64,000 nt of DNA from Gavia stellata (GCF_030936135.1 NC_082597.1:73390495-73454494), one strand, 5' to 3'; counted from the first letter of the stretch, positions 38,101-50,347 are shown. A program made the numbers and translations. Notes: generated by a model from the letters alone, not told the origin.

Positions 38101-41100
38101 AGGGTCAAATAACAAGATCAATAGTTAAAATTCATCAGCACGGCTTGACTGACTTTTTTTATTATAGGATAAATTTTTTGTATTTTACAAAAACACTGAT
38201 CATAAATTGATTCAGTCAACTGATAGAAAAATCAGATATAAAAAATAATTAAAGTTGGTCAGGAAAAGGAATTTCAGCTCTGTGGAAAAGACTATTTGAA
38301 CATTCATTTTTTTGCAAATTTGGTCAGTCCATCATAATGGAAGAAGAGACTGAAAATTGCTATTCAGAATGTTAAAATGAAATATTTTAATACTCTGTAA
38401 ATGAAATACTTTATTTCACTTACATGACCCAAACGAATTTTAATTTTGATTGAATCCATACTATTCGCTGTGTCTACTTTAAATTTTTAAGCTCACTTCC
38501 CCAATAGTCCCCAACCCGTCACAATCTCTCCCAGATCAAATCCTGACAAGAAAAAAATTTCAGCTTAACTTTCTAAAATACCTTTAATAAGAAGCTCATA
38601 GGTGATTACAAATATCTTGGATAACTGCTGAGTGGAACTTTTGTTTTTGTCAGCTCTCTTCACAATATTTCCATTTTCTTCAACCTGCAGATTTCCTCAT
38701 CGCCAAATGAAGGCATTTGCAATGGTCTTACCCTGTAGCATTAAATACTGAGCTCTTCCTGAAACTATGTCTTACTATCTTTATGACCAGTTCAACTTCA
38801 CCAAGTTTACTGTAGGCAGCAGTTTTGACCTCCCTCATCCACACAAACACTCCATGCTATTAAAACAATTTGGTAATAAATTAATTAGCTTGGGTGTAAG
38901 TCTTTCTGTCTTGGGCTATAGGCTCTCTACATCAAAACAACAACAACAAAATCCCAATTAGAAGGGATTTGTTACAACACCTTGGCAAGGGTTTGGTTTT
39001 TCCTTTGGTAATTAATGACTTTAACAAGCGTTCATCAGGAAATGTGTTGCGTGTAAAACTCAAAACATCAGGTAAAAGCTTCTGAAACATGTTCGCATTG
39101 CTGTGATTACATTACTGATCCTTACATTAAGGATTATTCTTTTATCTGTGAAACAGTCATTAGGAAGAATTTTATCCTCTGAAGCTGTGGTACTGAAGAT
39201 GGTATGCCAGATAAGACAGATATGACTTCTCACTTCGGAGAAATGAGTATTTGATTATGCTTCTCTTCATCACAGAGAAAACTGGCACATGTAGCAGAAG
39301 CCACTTGGGGAAAGCAAAAGGACCATCTGGGAAATATCCTTTGAAAATAAACACGAGATCTCTTTTGCATTGCTTTTTTGTCTCTGTACAGCTCAAAATT
39401 ATCCAGAATAGAGCAGATATAGATTTTGTTGGTGAGTATTTGCTTGGCTACAGAAATGTTAAAGAAAAGAATGTTTAGCATAAAAATCACTCATTTGCAT
39501 ATTACCTATGTAAAATGCTGAGTTTTCTTCTTTAGAAAAATCATCAATATATGAAACCCCCAGTGGCATAACTGGTGCTTCCCCAATTCCACGTAAAAGG
39601 TTCCCCATCAACACAAAGAGCCACAGATAGGAATTTGTTGTTTTCTCACATCCTGCAGGCCATAAACATTTACATTTCTGTGAACATAATTCTGACAATA
39701 CTTTATTGCAACAGAAAACATAAAATAAGGTTTTTTACAATCATTATAGGGTGGGTTTATATGTATATCACGGTTTCTAACAGGGGTTTTACTGCTTTCC
39801 GTTAAAAGAAGGTATATAAAACAGGGACAAGCAGAAGAAGGGAACCCAGCATCAGAGCTTTTGCTTACCGAAATTTTTCGTTGCACTGGGTGTTTCTGTA
39901 GCATCTGTGACTGGAGGGCCCTCAGATGATGCTGGGGAGCAAGCTGATACACTTGTAGAGGAGTTGTCCACAGTAACAGTTATCCTTTCATAATTATAAC
40001 TGGAAAACAACTATGTAAAATACAACTGACACATGAAAGACTCTGCTTTGCAGGAAGTGTGTATGAGCCTTATGTTCATACATGTTCATTCCTGTTACAT
40101 GCAGGCAAAGTGGAGGGGCAACCCACTTCCAGTGCTATCGCTTAAAAAAAGATAGGTATCTTCATATCTTTTTCAAAATGCGCTGACCATTCTAACCCCA
40201 ATATTTTCTTAAGATAAAGATCAAAAAAGCTGCTTCCAGGGCTTAAGAGACTGAAGGAGAGGCAGAGCCCATCCATATCTGTCTACATACAACAGTGCTA
40301 ATGTTTTTCCATACCGGCACGGGTTTCTTACCTATGTAACAGGCATGTAACATAGAGATTTCTGTACAAGTTTAAAATTAGCTAGGATCTAGTAGTAACC
40401 TATCTGTGTCTATAAAGAGATTAACACAGGCTGCAAAACACACCAGTTTGTCTGTATTTAGGCAGCCAGCTACTACAGCAAATCTGCTAAGTAAATTGAA
40501 GCCAGCTTGAGTACATTTATGCTACATTGGAATAAATGGAGAGCAGATATTCCCTCTGACTGTGCAATCAAGTGGTAACCTTTAATATTGTGATGGATGA
40601 CAGTGAGGTCCCCATAGCCACTGGGTTTTGCTCAGTGTTGTGGGGAATGGGTAATCTTCAGAGCTTGGCTGTTGAGTTTGGGTTAAATCAGACTTCCATA
40701 GCTCTGCTTCTGGCCTGTGCTGTCCCCTGCAGTGCAGGTTCCCAAGCAGAGTAGTGACTGTGGCCACTTCCCATACCATGGTCGCCAGATATAATTCTTT
40801 CCATACCCACCTTATCACAGGTATTGGTCTTGGAACTGAAGAAAACACACCAAACAAATTTTAACTTTTGAGGGACAGAGGGGGTTTATTTTCAACTACT
40901 ATTCAGTAAGGATGCCAAAGGATTGGAGAGGTATGAACTGCTTCTGACAACTATGTAAGCACTAAAGCTTAGATGTGAAGGGGTATTTAGATATTTAACT
41001 CTCCCTGAGTTCAGTGGAGATAGATACAAATCATAATTTTAAAGAGTTTAGTATGAATAGCCACCATGGAGAAAGAAACCTTCTCCATCAAGATTTCATT

Positions 41101-42543
41101 ACAGTTCATTTAAATATAAAAAAAAGGAGAACAGCTAAAAAAAAAAATGTATCTATACATATCCATCCCAAATGAAAAATTCAACCCACTTTATCCCTAA
41201 CTACATATAAGTTCTGTAGAAAACTGAGGTTTGTCTCTTACTTACCTGTAGAAAGAGGTAAGCTTTCAGAGAGGAAATCAGAAAGTCAATACTAAAAAAT
41301 CCACCTATTAAAAGCTTCCTGTTATCTGAAAGAAACTACTATGGTCAAGCTTTTAACTCAGGTGTATGGTTAAAAAACACTTCATATGGTCAAGTTCAAC
41401 TAGTGCACAATGTGAAAATTCTCCATATTTACCGTCCCATTAGGAACTGAGGCATCACTGACAAAAATGCTCCTAAAGACATGATGAGACATCCAACAGC
41501 AATAACTTTTGGTCGATGAACTCTTGGTCCAAGGTAGCTCACCAACACCATTACCATTAAGTTACCTGCATCAAGAGGAGAGAGAACCAGTAAGATTACA
41601 AAAAGAGATTTTTTTTAGGGGAAAAATGTATTAAGAAGCAGTATTTATCCACTTTCAAAGAAGGTACACATACCTATCTCAAAGCTGCCATCAATAATGC
41701 CAACAATTGATGATGAGATTTCAAATCTCCTTTCAATTTGACTGGACATGCTCTTCATGTAGCTTCCAGAAAATCCTTTGGCAAAAAAGGAAAAAGCTAG
41801 AGCTCCAAGAAATATCTGAAGAGAGAAAATAATTGAGTTTGCAAAGAAACAATCTTTTCTTCATGGCTGGATACCTAAGCAACCTACTCAAAAACCACAA
41901 AAATCAAATGTTTTGTTTTGTAATTCTCTGTGAAGAGATTCTTCCTATTGTTTTCATTAAAACAGAAGATTTTACTTTATTTTTCAGGATGGCCTCCAAA
42001 GCGTCTTCTACTGCAAAGAAAAAGAAACTTGACATTGACTGTGTGCACCTTCTACCTTTCTGTTTTAGCTGTTTCCTTCCTCAGCGAAAACGTACAGCAT
42101 AAAGTTGTTCATTACGGGTACTATTATTACGGCATGTCTTATTACTCCTATTTCTCCTCTTCTAAAAAACATGGATAAAAAGATGTAGCTGCAACTACCA
42201 CTGTGACTATAGCACACCTCTAAGTGATTCATTAGCAAAATATGGCCTCACTTTTTAACTGATTAACACATTTATTAACTTCTATGTTCTTGGAATCACA
42301 ACCTAGACCATTGTTTCCAACACATGTAGTGTCAAACAGTGTCATACAGAACTAACTGAATTTTGATAGAAATTCAAATTGTCATTTTCAGTATTCCAGA
42401 GAAAAATATGTGGTGAGGGCTCCTCTCCATACCTTTAGCTTTGAACAATTATGGCACATGCTCTTGGCAGGAGCTGTGCTGCCATCGCTGTCCTGGAAGA
42501 GTGACTTGTCTTTCAGTTGGCCAGCAGTGATTGGCCTGTCCAT
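22946..42543 (-). CDS. SLCO1B3: SLCO1 family organic anion transporter, complete, 14 coding exons, 704 aa (avian SLCO1B3-like)
   Basis: Fourteen exons, listed separately, join without a frame break: 2115 nt including TAA, 704 residues, the usual OATP1 size. The start is ATG at 42541-42543 in a strong context (A at -3, G at +4). Twelve hydrophobic segments are visible: TM1 near residue 38, the OATP signature [13 protein letters not shown] at 263-275 before TM6, and the Kazal-like loop 5 at about 454-555 with Cys 469, 473, 475, 484, 495 and 499. The C terminus is EESEETCM. Expected role: plasma-membrane, sodium-independent uptake of amphipathic organic anions such as bile salts, steroid sulphates and porphyrin pigments. 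Paralogue identity is less sure. The GVI.LPI..GMFLGG block and place in the cluster favour the gene named SLCO1B3 in birds, but it lies on the strand opposite to mammalian SLCO1B, and [13 protein letters not shown] is nearly that of the SLCO1C1-like gene. Largest intron is 4.6 kb (34934-39505). Confidence 0.88.
23944..24061 (-). CDS. SLCO1B3: Middle SLCO1 gene, exon 13 (118 nt): TM11 and loop 6
   Basis: 118 nt between ctttgcag and gtaagc. It encodes [20 protein letters not shown], then [16 protein letters not shown] with the family cysteines. Confidence 0.95.
24885..24900 (+). repeat. A16 homopolymer in an intron
   Basis: Sixteen consecutive A residues within the intron between exons 12 and 13. 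Confidence 0.9.
25158..25222 (-). CDS. SLCO1B3: Middle SLCO1 gene, exon 12 (65 nt)
   Basis: 65 nt between cttttttag-type acceptor and gtaaaa. It encodes [20 protein letters not shown], matching the QPELKS motif with S-P-D in place of Q-P-E. Confidence 0.93.
26655..26836 (-). CDS. SLCO1B3: Middle SLCO1 gene, exon 11: end of loop 5, TM10
   Basis: 182 nt, one codon shorter than its paralogues. It encodes [10 protein letters not shown] with N-glycosylation candidates N-C-S and N-S-S, loop cysteines, and TM10 ending [13 protein letters not shown]. Donor gtgaaa. Confidence 0.94.
28088..28387 (-). mobile_element. Truncated CR1 LINE 3' fragment
   Basis: The left end is aatcatagaatcatagaata, the reverse complement of the CR1 3' terminal octamer repeats. 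It continues with the familiar avian CR1 sequence (gtttgggttggaagggact, aggtcatctagtccaac, gagcagggacacct, ccttgtcctatcactac). About 300 nt of a 5'-truncated copy is present, in the same orientation as the host gene. It lies in the intron after the Kazal exon and fades out about 20 nt before the splice donor. Confidence 0.95.
28407..28572 (-). CDS. SLCO1B3: Middle SLCO1 gene, exon 10: Kazal-like loop
   Basis: 166 nt from ttcctccag to gtaagt. It encodes [20 protein letters not shown], then [11 protein letters not shown]. The downstream intron begins within about 20 nt of a CR1 copy. Confidence 0.95.
30918..31113 (-). CDS. SLCO1B3: Middle SLCO1 gene, exon 9: TM8 and TM9
   Basis: 196 nt. It encodes [20 protein letters not shown] (TM8), TM9, then [13 protein letters not shown]. 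The acceptor is tttgcag; the donor gtttgt is weak, but it alone restores phase to exon 10 (GG|A). Confidence 0.9.
32467..32631 (-). CDS. SLCO1B3: Middle SLCO1 gene, exon 8: TM7
   Basis: 165 nt from cttgcag to gtaggt. It encodes [12 protein letters not shown], the TM7 stretch, then [18 protein letters not shown], a divergent version of the usual YGQS-S-AN block. Confidence 0.93.
33796..34032 (-). CDS. SLCO1B3: Middle SLCO1 gene, exon 7: OATP signature, TM6, cytoplasmic loop
   Basis: 237 nt from ttttatag to gtgaaa. It encodes [20 protein letters not shown] followed by TM6 and a polar loop. The frame runs into exon 8 through AAAG|AT as in the + strand paralogue, but with an ordinary GT donor. 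Confidence 0.94.
34835..34933 (-). CDS. SLCO1B3: Middle SLCO1 gene, exon 6 (99 nt): TM5
   Basis: 99 nt from cttacag to gtaaga. It encodes [20 protein letters not shown], then [12 protein letters not shown]. This matches the family pattern GP-x-x-GF-x-LGS...Y/W-V-D-IG. Confidence 0.92.
34934..39505 (-). other. Largest intron (4.6 kb) of the middle SLCO1 gene
   Basis: AT-rich with no additional gene recognised. It contains a small direct repeat: attctattgacacttaa at 37960-37976 and again at 37983-37999. Confidence 0.7.
39506..39652 (-). CDS. SLCO1B3: Middle SLCO1 gene, exon 5 (147 nt): TM4
   Basis: 147 nt from cctgcag to gtaata. It encodes [20 protein letters not shown], then [16 protein letters not shown]. 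This is a highly conserved OATP1 stretch. Confidence 0.94.
39869..39999 (-). CDS. SLCO1B3: Middle SLCO1 gene, exon 4 (131 nt): extracellular loop 2
   Basis: 131 nt from gttttccag to gtaagc. It encodes [20 protein letters not shown], then a Ser/Thr/Pro-rich extracellular loop with an N-S-S glycosylation candidate. This loop is variable among paralogues. Confidence 0.9.
41433..41565 (-). CDS. SLCO1B3: Middle SLCO1 gene, exon 3 (133 nt): TM2-TM3
   Basis: 133 nt from gatgcag to gtaaat. It encodes [20 protein letters not shown], then [30 protein letters not shown] is a conserved OATP loop. Confidence 0.94.
41674..41815 (-). CDS. SLCO1B3: Middle SLCO1 gene, exon 2 (142 nt): TM1 and start of TM2
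   Basis: 142 nt from ctcttcag to gtatgt. It encodes [20 protein letters not shown], then [26 protein letters not shown]-(D/E)-I-SS is a hallmark of OATP1 proteins. The exon starts in phase 0, matching the end of exon 1. Confidence 0.95.
42433..42543 (-). CDS. SLCO1B3: Middle SLCO1 gene, exon 1 coding part: N terminus
   Basis: 37 codons from ATG to AAG|gtatgg. It encodes [20 protein letters not shown] and a Cys/Lys-rich end (CHNCSKLK), a cytoplasmic N terminus typical in length. The ATG sits in aaaaccATGG. Confidence 0.9.
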
Positions 42544-42578
42544 GGTTTTCCTCCTCCAGATCTGATATGTAGGTCTTC
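42544..42578 (-). other. SLCO1B3: 5' UTR part of the first coding exon
   Basis: An acceptor-like ttttccaaacag precedes gaagacc about 35 nt upstream of the ATG. At least one upstream non-coding exon and the promoter should therefore lie further right; I could not place them. Confidence 0.45.
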
Positions 42579-44726
42579 CTGTTTGGAAAATATCACTATG
42601 ATTAACTATTATTTGCATAAGAATAAAGGTTCCAATGTTTTTCAGAATTACTAGATGGTGACACACTACTTGAGATGTCTACACATTGACACCTTTTCTC
42701 AGGAAGGATGTTAAAGAGTGTTCAAAGTGTCATTGTAATGAGTTAAGGATTGGTGCACCTGCTTTGTGAAATCTGCTTTCTAAAAGACTTCAGGACCTTC
42801 TTGGATAGATGGAAAATCTAGAGGCAACTTGCTGTCAGTTTTTAGAAATCTTTGTAGAGAAGGAAAGTCCCTAGGCAGCTGGAGGATAGGAGAGTGTATC
42901 AGAGAAACATCTTCACCACGCTTGAAACAATTCTTATATTCTCTCTTAGATATCCATTTTTGATCACTGTTCCAGGCTAACGGGACCTTTGGTATGATTC
43001 AGTAGGCTCCTGATAATATGTTATATTTATGATGTTTTTTTCCTAACTGCATAATCTATGAATTTGCAGAAATACTGAACACTACTCTGTACCATTCTGT
43101 CAACATTCCTATGAGTAACATTATTTATTGGATAAATGTTTGTAGAATCAGACCACAAATTGTGAGAAAATAGGATAAGAGATATGGTAGGTAAAAATGT
43201 ATTAGGGAAAAAGAGGACACTGATTAAAAGAAACTAATAATGACTATCTTTAAGTCCACAAGTCTCCACAAGTTCCTGCAAGACAGATGAAAAATGTAGC
43301 CATTTTAATGAAACTGCCAAAGTTTTCCATTTCAGAATTGGCTCTGATATAAGGAGTCACCTTAGCTACATTGATCGATGTAGATTAAACTGATCCGGGG
43401 AAACCAGCTAATACAGAGATCTGGAATGATAACAAGTCAAAAAGAGCTATTGCCAAGTTCGTCTGTTGGAAAACTGGTGCAGTAGTACCAAAATCTGTTA
43501 GTTAGCTCCGATATACATTGGCACATGTATTAAAGGAATATAGAGGAACACAGGTCAAGAAATTGGCCTGTAACATTTCCCCCTGCAAGACACTGGGATA
43601 TCCCACTCTGTTTAATTCCTCTGGAAAATTCTCGAAGTTCCCCCCCTGCAGGCCCCAGAGCCATCAGCGGAGGCCATTTAAGCGTCATGAGGGATTTTCG
43701 ACACCAGGGATGGCAGGGCTGTGGCAGGGTCCTGGGTGAACCCACAAAGGTCGCTCTGTTCCCCTGGAGAGCTCAGTTCTCCCTAGCAAGATGCCCAGGA
43801 GCCACCTGGACTCCGCGAGAAAAGAAATGTCCACTCATGCTCAGAAAGGGCAACACTCTCTTAGCAAAGCAACAGACCCCCAAAAGTTATTCCTAATGAT
43901 TGCAGATAGGCATTAATGTCTAATAAAGAGATACAAAGCCTCAGAAGCACTCTAACTTAAATTGTGCAGGTGTTAGTTCCCAATCCTACTCCAGTAGGAT
44001 CCACCAAAAGTGACTACGAAAAACATGCATATTTCACAGTGACCCACACACGAAATTTCTAAAGGGACCTAACCTTCCTTAGACCATCTTCAGCAGCTCA
44101 CAAATCAAAAAACATTGAAAAAAGAAGTTCCCGATAATTAAAGTCTGGTGAATTCAGACTTAACCCAATCTTTAGAGGATGGGAGCTGAAAGGCAGAGTT
44201 CTCTAAAGCAAATACATTCTTTATTGATTTGTATTTTGCTGATGATTAACTTTGCGAAACATCTGACTCTGTTAAATAAACAGTATTTAAATGTGACGTG
44301 GTTTTCTTGTCACAATATTTAATGTTACACTGCCAGCCTAATAATCTACCTTAAACTTACAGAAAATGTTAAACTGTGTAAACACTTCTCTTATGCCTAA
44401 TGAAACAACAACATTTTCCATAACCACTCTAAAAATCTGAACTTTGGCAAACCAGTGAATCATTGACACCAGTGGTATTTAAAATTAAATGAAGCAAGAA
44501 AAATAATATAAGATTTAATGCATGACAATTTTTAAAAATTAATTCATGGCAATGAATAGTTTTTTTACAGAGGGATAAAACATCCCACTGTCCACAATGC
44601 TTATCCTTCAGAAAAAACCTCTAATTTGCAGAATTGTACCCTTGCACTTTACATAATCTCTTTCAAGTTTCATGACACTGAGATGTACAAAAAGCCTAGT
44701 CTGTCCTGAACTAGCACCTAACAATT

Positions 44727-44753
44727 AAACAAACAAACAAACAAACAAACAAA
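44727..44753 (+). repeat. (AAAC)n microsatellite
   Basis: 27 nt of perfect AAAC units. Confidence 0.95.
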
Positions 44754-46300
44754 TGGAAAGAAGCAGGAAGGGTGGGTGGGGAGAGACAGCGAGAGGCAGA
44801 GAGAGAGAACTTACTTTGTGCCACTGTGGTGTCAGGCTGTTTCTCTCCCGTGCCCTAGGGCTTTCAGGCTTGAAGCCAGCACTACGTCACAGCAAAAGCG
44901 CTGCCTACTCCAAGAAGTGGAGCACCTCACCACATTTTTTTAAACCTTGGATTTCCTTCTTACAGTGATTGCAAAACTTTCCCACAATCGTTGATAGAAA
45001 AGCTTTGCAAAAGAAGTCAGGTTTCTTGTGCTGTCATTACTTTGGCAGCCTTCCTGCCAGCATGCCAGTGGTGCCAGCCTCTCCCAGGAGGAACAACATG
45101 TTTTCTTCAGTCTTTTTTTTTTTCCTAAAGTGCTAAAGCTGCTTTAAGCACCTCTCCAAAGGGGACTCCCTACCATCCACCCAACAGCCACGGAGTGGCT
45201 CAGCTCATGTACAAGAGGCCTGAGAGAGCAGGCTCAGTTTTTCCAAGCGTCTTACCTGCAGCCTCAGTAACTTGCACTTCTCAGTGCCTTTGATGAGGGT
45301 CAGCAAACATAATAGGGGATGACTTAGCTCATCAAAGGGCATGAATTGCATATTGACATCTGCCAGTTTTTGGTATGGGTCCTCTGTGTCACAACCCCAA
45401 ATCAGAGGTGCAAGAGGGCTACCCTCGTGGAGACCTAAAGGGAAGCGGACACCCTCAGGAAATCACAGCCTCTGTCAGACCCCCTGCCTATTATAAATCA
45501 GGATTATTTAACACAATCACAGGCAGTTCCTGCAGGTGCCAACAGGAGATGTGGGATGACACAGCTATCCCTCCAAGCTGACTACAGACCGGCCAAACAA
45601 AAAGAGTGGGAGTATTACCCACAGCTAGCCCAGCTGTCACGTCCTAACCAACCACAAGTAGAAAATCAGCTCTCACATCTAACAGGGCACATACAGAGTG
45701 CAAACCCACCTAACCCATGTCTTCTCTAGAGCAGAACTCTCCAGTGCAAGGAAAAATTCTGACCCAGAAGTCATTCCAGGCGTTATCAACAGAGTCTCAA
45801 GAAATGGGTTTTGGTCATCTGGTTGCATGTAACAGCATGGTGCTCACTTTTGCAGAAACTTGAAGTACAAAATCAGATTCACATCTAATTAAAGGACCAT
45901 TCCAGTGATTTCTAAATATAGAAAAAAGAGTTTTATGACTCCAATAACTTCAGGAACCCTGGAAGGAAAAAGCATTGTCCCACCATTCCCTTTCTTTCTA
46001 GCGAAAGGTGAACTCCTGAAATACAAACTTTGACAAAGTTTGTATGAAAAGCCTTGAATAGCTTTTTCCGTATAAAAATACATGAAGAGATATGCTAAAG
46101 ATTAAATTAACCTAATGAAATACATGGAAATGTATTATTTTGTCGTGAAAGCTAAAAGAAATAATAAACTTGCTAAGTCCATAAATATGCAAGTTCTCGC
46201 TTTCCCCTGAAGTTAACTGGAGACAATCATTTTATCTGCCATATTCACACACGCTATTGGATTTTGCTTAATAGAGTTTTACAAATTTTACTGTGATGAT

Positions 46301-46329
46301 TATTTATTTATTTATTTATTTATTTATTA
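46301..46329 (+). repeat. (TATT)n microsatellite
   Basis: 29 nt of TATT units. Confidence 0.95.
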
Positions 46330-47449
46330 TGGGTCTTTATTTAAAGTTTCATTTTTTCTATTTTGCTAGTGGGACTCTATGCTGTCACCAGACACTCAGT
46401 GCGCAAATCAAAACACAGCTCTTTTCTACCATTTAGTAGGAATAGATGCAACACAGAAAAATGTTATTTTCTGTAATGGTTTTAATTGCAATGTTCCTGC
46501 ACTAGTTTTTAAATGTTAACTTCTTGTTTAATTAATTTAGTTTTAACACAAGGGAAGAACGTAGATACTGAAACTTTCTTTCTCTTAAAAGAACTCAGAA
46601 TGCAGGAAATGCAATCAAACTTACTCTTCAGATAACCTGATCCATTTTCATACTTTTATTTAGGTGCAGAAGAGTTATCTTTGCCTAGGTCTTAATGCCT
46701 TAATTATTATTAAAAAAAAAAAATCTTTAAAATTAGTAGGTTCATTTACCAGAATATCACTAGAATAAATCAGAATTTGCTTCATCTGAAAATTTCAAAT
46801 TTACATATATTACAGCATGCACTTGGATTGCTTTTAAATATGATGATATTGCAAAGTTTGAGGAAAAACATATATGAACATTAGCAGTGGGTCCCCTGTT
46901 CATCATTGCTATCAGCCTGCAACCAGTTGGAAGAACAGAAGTCTGTTGGAAAGGTAACTGCAAGCCCATTGTCTGTCAGGAGAGGAGGCACGGTTCTCAA
47001 AATGAGACACCCAGAAAAATCCCACCAGCATTTGGATAAATGTATTTTAAAGTTGAATACAAAGAGGTTTATCTATAGAGGACATGACACTTCTTGTGAT
47101 TGTCACACACAGATGGCAGGATCCACTTACGAGGCAGCACTGCATGGATTCAGTGCAGACACTTCCAGATGAGCCACTCAATCAGTTTCTCTTTACAGTC
47201 AGAGGAGGAAAAAGAAGCATTTCCAAAGATGTATGTTGTCCGGTCTATTTTAGATACTTACTTGAAGTATGAGATGAAATTAACTCCAGATATGGCTGTG
47301 AAAGACGGCTAGACAGCAAGATCAGCTTTTGACAACAGAAAGTCAGGAGAGATGAATCCCACCATAAAAGGCTACAGTGCTCCCACAAAAATAGTCTTCC
47401 GTAGCTTTTGCAAACTGAGCTCCAGTGTATGTGACAGCATTTGCCATCA

Positions 47450-48480
47450 TGCCTGTCCACGCAACTCAGCTGAGATACGGCAGCTGCTAACGGATGAGGG
47501 AAAGGGCCCTCGTTATGGAAGGGCAGTCCTGGGGAGGCAAGCTGCCGCTGCCGGATCCCAGCCAGCCCACCAGCACATGCTGGCAGAGAGCAGCATCAGC
47601 AGCACACATCAGTGCCTCTCCATGAGCCACGGTGTGGGCTGTTGTGTCCGCCACCAGCCTGACAACTGGCTGCGTGTTGGCCTTGCCCACTGGGAACCTG
47701 TTCTGCAAGGCCCGTGGCAGCACGGGAACTCAAAAACAGGAGAGCGGGTCACCGGCAATGAAATGTTTGTTGATGCTGGTGAAGTGTTGCTGCCTCCTGT
47801 GTGACCCAAGGCTGTCTGTCTGCGGCAGGCTGGTAGCGGCAGGCGCTCGGAGGTGGGTGCAAGAGCCCCCGGCAAACGGCCCTGGGAGCAGCTCCAGCGG
47901 AGGGAGCTGCCTCCCGAGCCTGGCTGGGTGCTGCGCTGCACAGCACCACCAGCCCTGTTCCCAAAGCAGGACACAGCGTCCCTGTTGTGATGCGCCTGGC
48001 TGGCTGCACATCAATGCCCTCGGTGTGTTCTGAACCGCATAAAACGGGTGCAAGATATTCTGCAGCTGAGGACAAGTAAGGACATTCAGAGCGAGCGGGT
48101 GCGTGTTCCCGTGCTCAGCTGGCTCGTTTCCCCGGGAAGTTGTTCTGAGTGGCAGTCGCTTAAGAAACTGCAGAACTTTTAGGCTTGGCCTCCTGCCATG
48201 CAGAGGTAAACCAGACGGCAGCTCCCGCTCAGGAGGCCGCCCCTCGGGAGCTGCGCCTCGTTCATCAGCGGAGGAAGGGTTGTGCAAGGAGAACCCTCTT
48301 GTCATCACTTCCGTCGTGCTCGGTTGCACTGATTGAGCTCTCCTGCCAAGCAGAGCCCCAGCCCAAAGCAGCACAATCTCAAGCGCCAAGCCAGCAGCCG
48401 GAAAGATCACACGGCAATGCCGTGTCAGGGCTGACGTGGCTGCAAGGCCAAGGCTCAGGCAGTCAGTCTGCAAGTCACAT
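47450..48480. other. GC-rich patch with overlapping open frames
   Basis: About 1 kb that is strikingly richer in G+C than the flanks. Long stop-free frames overlap on both strands, the largest 247 residues on the - strand at 47730-48473. Open frames in several overlapping readings are what low stop-codon density in GC-rich DNA produces. I see no domain, splice pattern or retroviral motif. It could be a CpG-rich regulatory element, an old repeat or an unrecognised exon. Confidence 0.4.
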
Positions 48481-50330
48481 TGTGGGTTTCCTCAGGAGTA
48501 AGTAGGAGCAGAGTGAGGAGGAACGCGAATTCCGATAGATTGCTGAAACATGGAAGGGTAAGATGTGAAACAAGAAGGGGAAAAAACCTGTTAATCCTCT
48601 GCTTCAAAAAGAAAAAAGCTTTTAGAAGCATGGTTTGTACATAAGGTGTTCAGTATTTTTCTTGACACCAATTTTTCATCTCCGGAAAGGCGCACAGAGG
48701 ATTTGGGGTTGCTATGTTAAGCACAGCATCTTACGAGGCATAAGCACCTTATTTCAGTAATTCCAGCTTCTTTAGGTCACAGAGAGAATTAATAAAAGAC
48801 AAAGATACAAGTGGTAAAATCATTTCAGAGTGCTCTACTATGAGAATTTTCTTCTGTAAAACTTAATTTGGCAACTGTTAACAGGCCTCCTGCAAAATCA
48901 GTGCAATCTAACTCTGCAGTAAGGGAATTTTCTCCCCAAGGATGGGGCCCTGCTGAGTACTCATATGTAAAACCTCAAGTAATAATAGCAGTAGAGGAGG
49001 AGTGTTACTGAACTCTTCAAACTGTAAGACAGGTATTACATGTGTGCTCATATGGGAAACAATACTATTAACCTTGGAGGAAAAGATATTAAAAAATTAT
49101 TTCAAGTCATAGCATTTCTTGGTAAGATGGGCTGCATGTGCCTTTGAATTTAGATATTATTTGTGCTTGGATTAATTGGTCTTCTGAAAAAGAAAAAGGT
49201 ATCTCAAAAAAAATCAGGTTTTTGTCAGTTTTAATGCATGGCTTCCAGCCTGAATCTCCAGCACATGCTGGATCAATGCTTTAACCTGAGTAAAGGAATT
49301 GTTGTTTAGAGGCACTCTACACTTACAAATAAAACATCATGGGATGTTTGGGATAGCCCAAACAAACATAATGGGGATGCTTTCAAAGCTGCAAAGTAGA
49401 CATCTAACTACCAGTGACAACCTTCAGAAGAGGGGTGCCCACCTTCAATGCACGCCACTGGAAATCACCTTTTACAAGTATTTTGTGTGAAAGTTGTATT
49501 AAAAATGAGCCTAATAAACTGAGGGGGAAATTTCGCTTCTAAAGTTCACAGCCCTTTTGCGGAAGAAAGTTTGGATTAAAAGAAAGTAAACAAGCAACTC
49601 TATGGTGGAATACAACACAAAAGAAGTCATGTTCAAATATGTGAGTGCTGATGTATTTCTCAGGCCAAGATCTCTGCTGTCCTCTCTAAGCTCCAGCTCA
49701 GAGTGGGAGCTTCCCGCTGCCTGTGCCAGCCCTGTGGGAGTGCAAAACATGCCTGAGCCGGAGGGCAAGGAGGAGCGAGCCTCCGCGCACCAGGGAGCCG
49801 GACTGGGAAGTGCGGTTGTGCCTTCATGAGTAGAGGGCCAGCGAATTCAGGGAGCTTAGGAGAGAAACCCTTCACTTGTACATAGTTAACTCTGTAACTT
49901 CCAGTAACATGCCTGCACAAGGAGTGCATTTTCAATCTCATCTCCATGTGGATGGTAACCTAAAAGCACAGGAGAAATTCCATGCTGGCAAAACTAGGGC
50001 AAATCCCCTGGATTCCAGTAAATTTGACCAAATTCATAGGCTGAACTCTTCTGAGCGTTATGATGTACCTGTACCACTTTTGCCTATCAAAGTGGTTGGT
50101 ATGTAAATGAAAGCTAGCTCTTGCATTCAAAAGTACAACAATAACTTATGGTATTGCTAAGTAATTCTCAAATAGTTTTCACTCTGTCTTTGGTGGGAAA
50201 TGTAGGAGGAACGTCTCAATACTGGTTTGTTTGTACATTAGGTTGTTATAAACTCACCTCCACCTTTTTTAAATATGAATAAACCTTGAAGTACTTTTAT
50301 ATAAAAGACTATAATTACTTATGCAACTTG

Positions 50331-50347
50331 GGGGGGGAGGGGGGCGG
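50331..50347 (+). repeat. G-rich tract
   Basis: Runs of G8, G6 and G2 separated by single bases; a possible G-quadruplex. Confidence 0.6.

Noticed and set aside
45240-45600. Possible LTR-like segment (TG...TATAA-like...CA) upstream of the middle gene
   Set aside because: There is no second copy, target-site duplication or retroviral coding sequence. The resemblance is only to generic motifs.
47730-48473. 247-residue open frame on the - strand, the longest in the window, as a protein gene
   Set aside because: It lies in GC-rich DNA where several overlapping frames on both strands are open. It has no domain, hydrophobic pattern or splice context I recognise.
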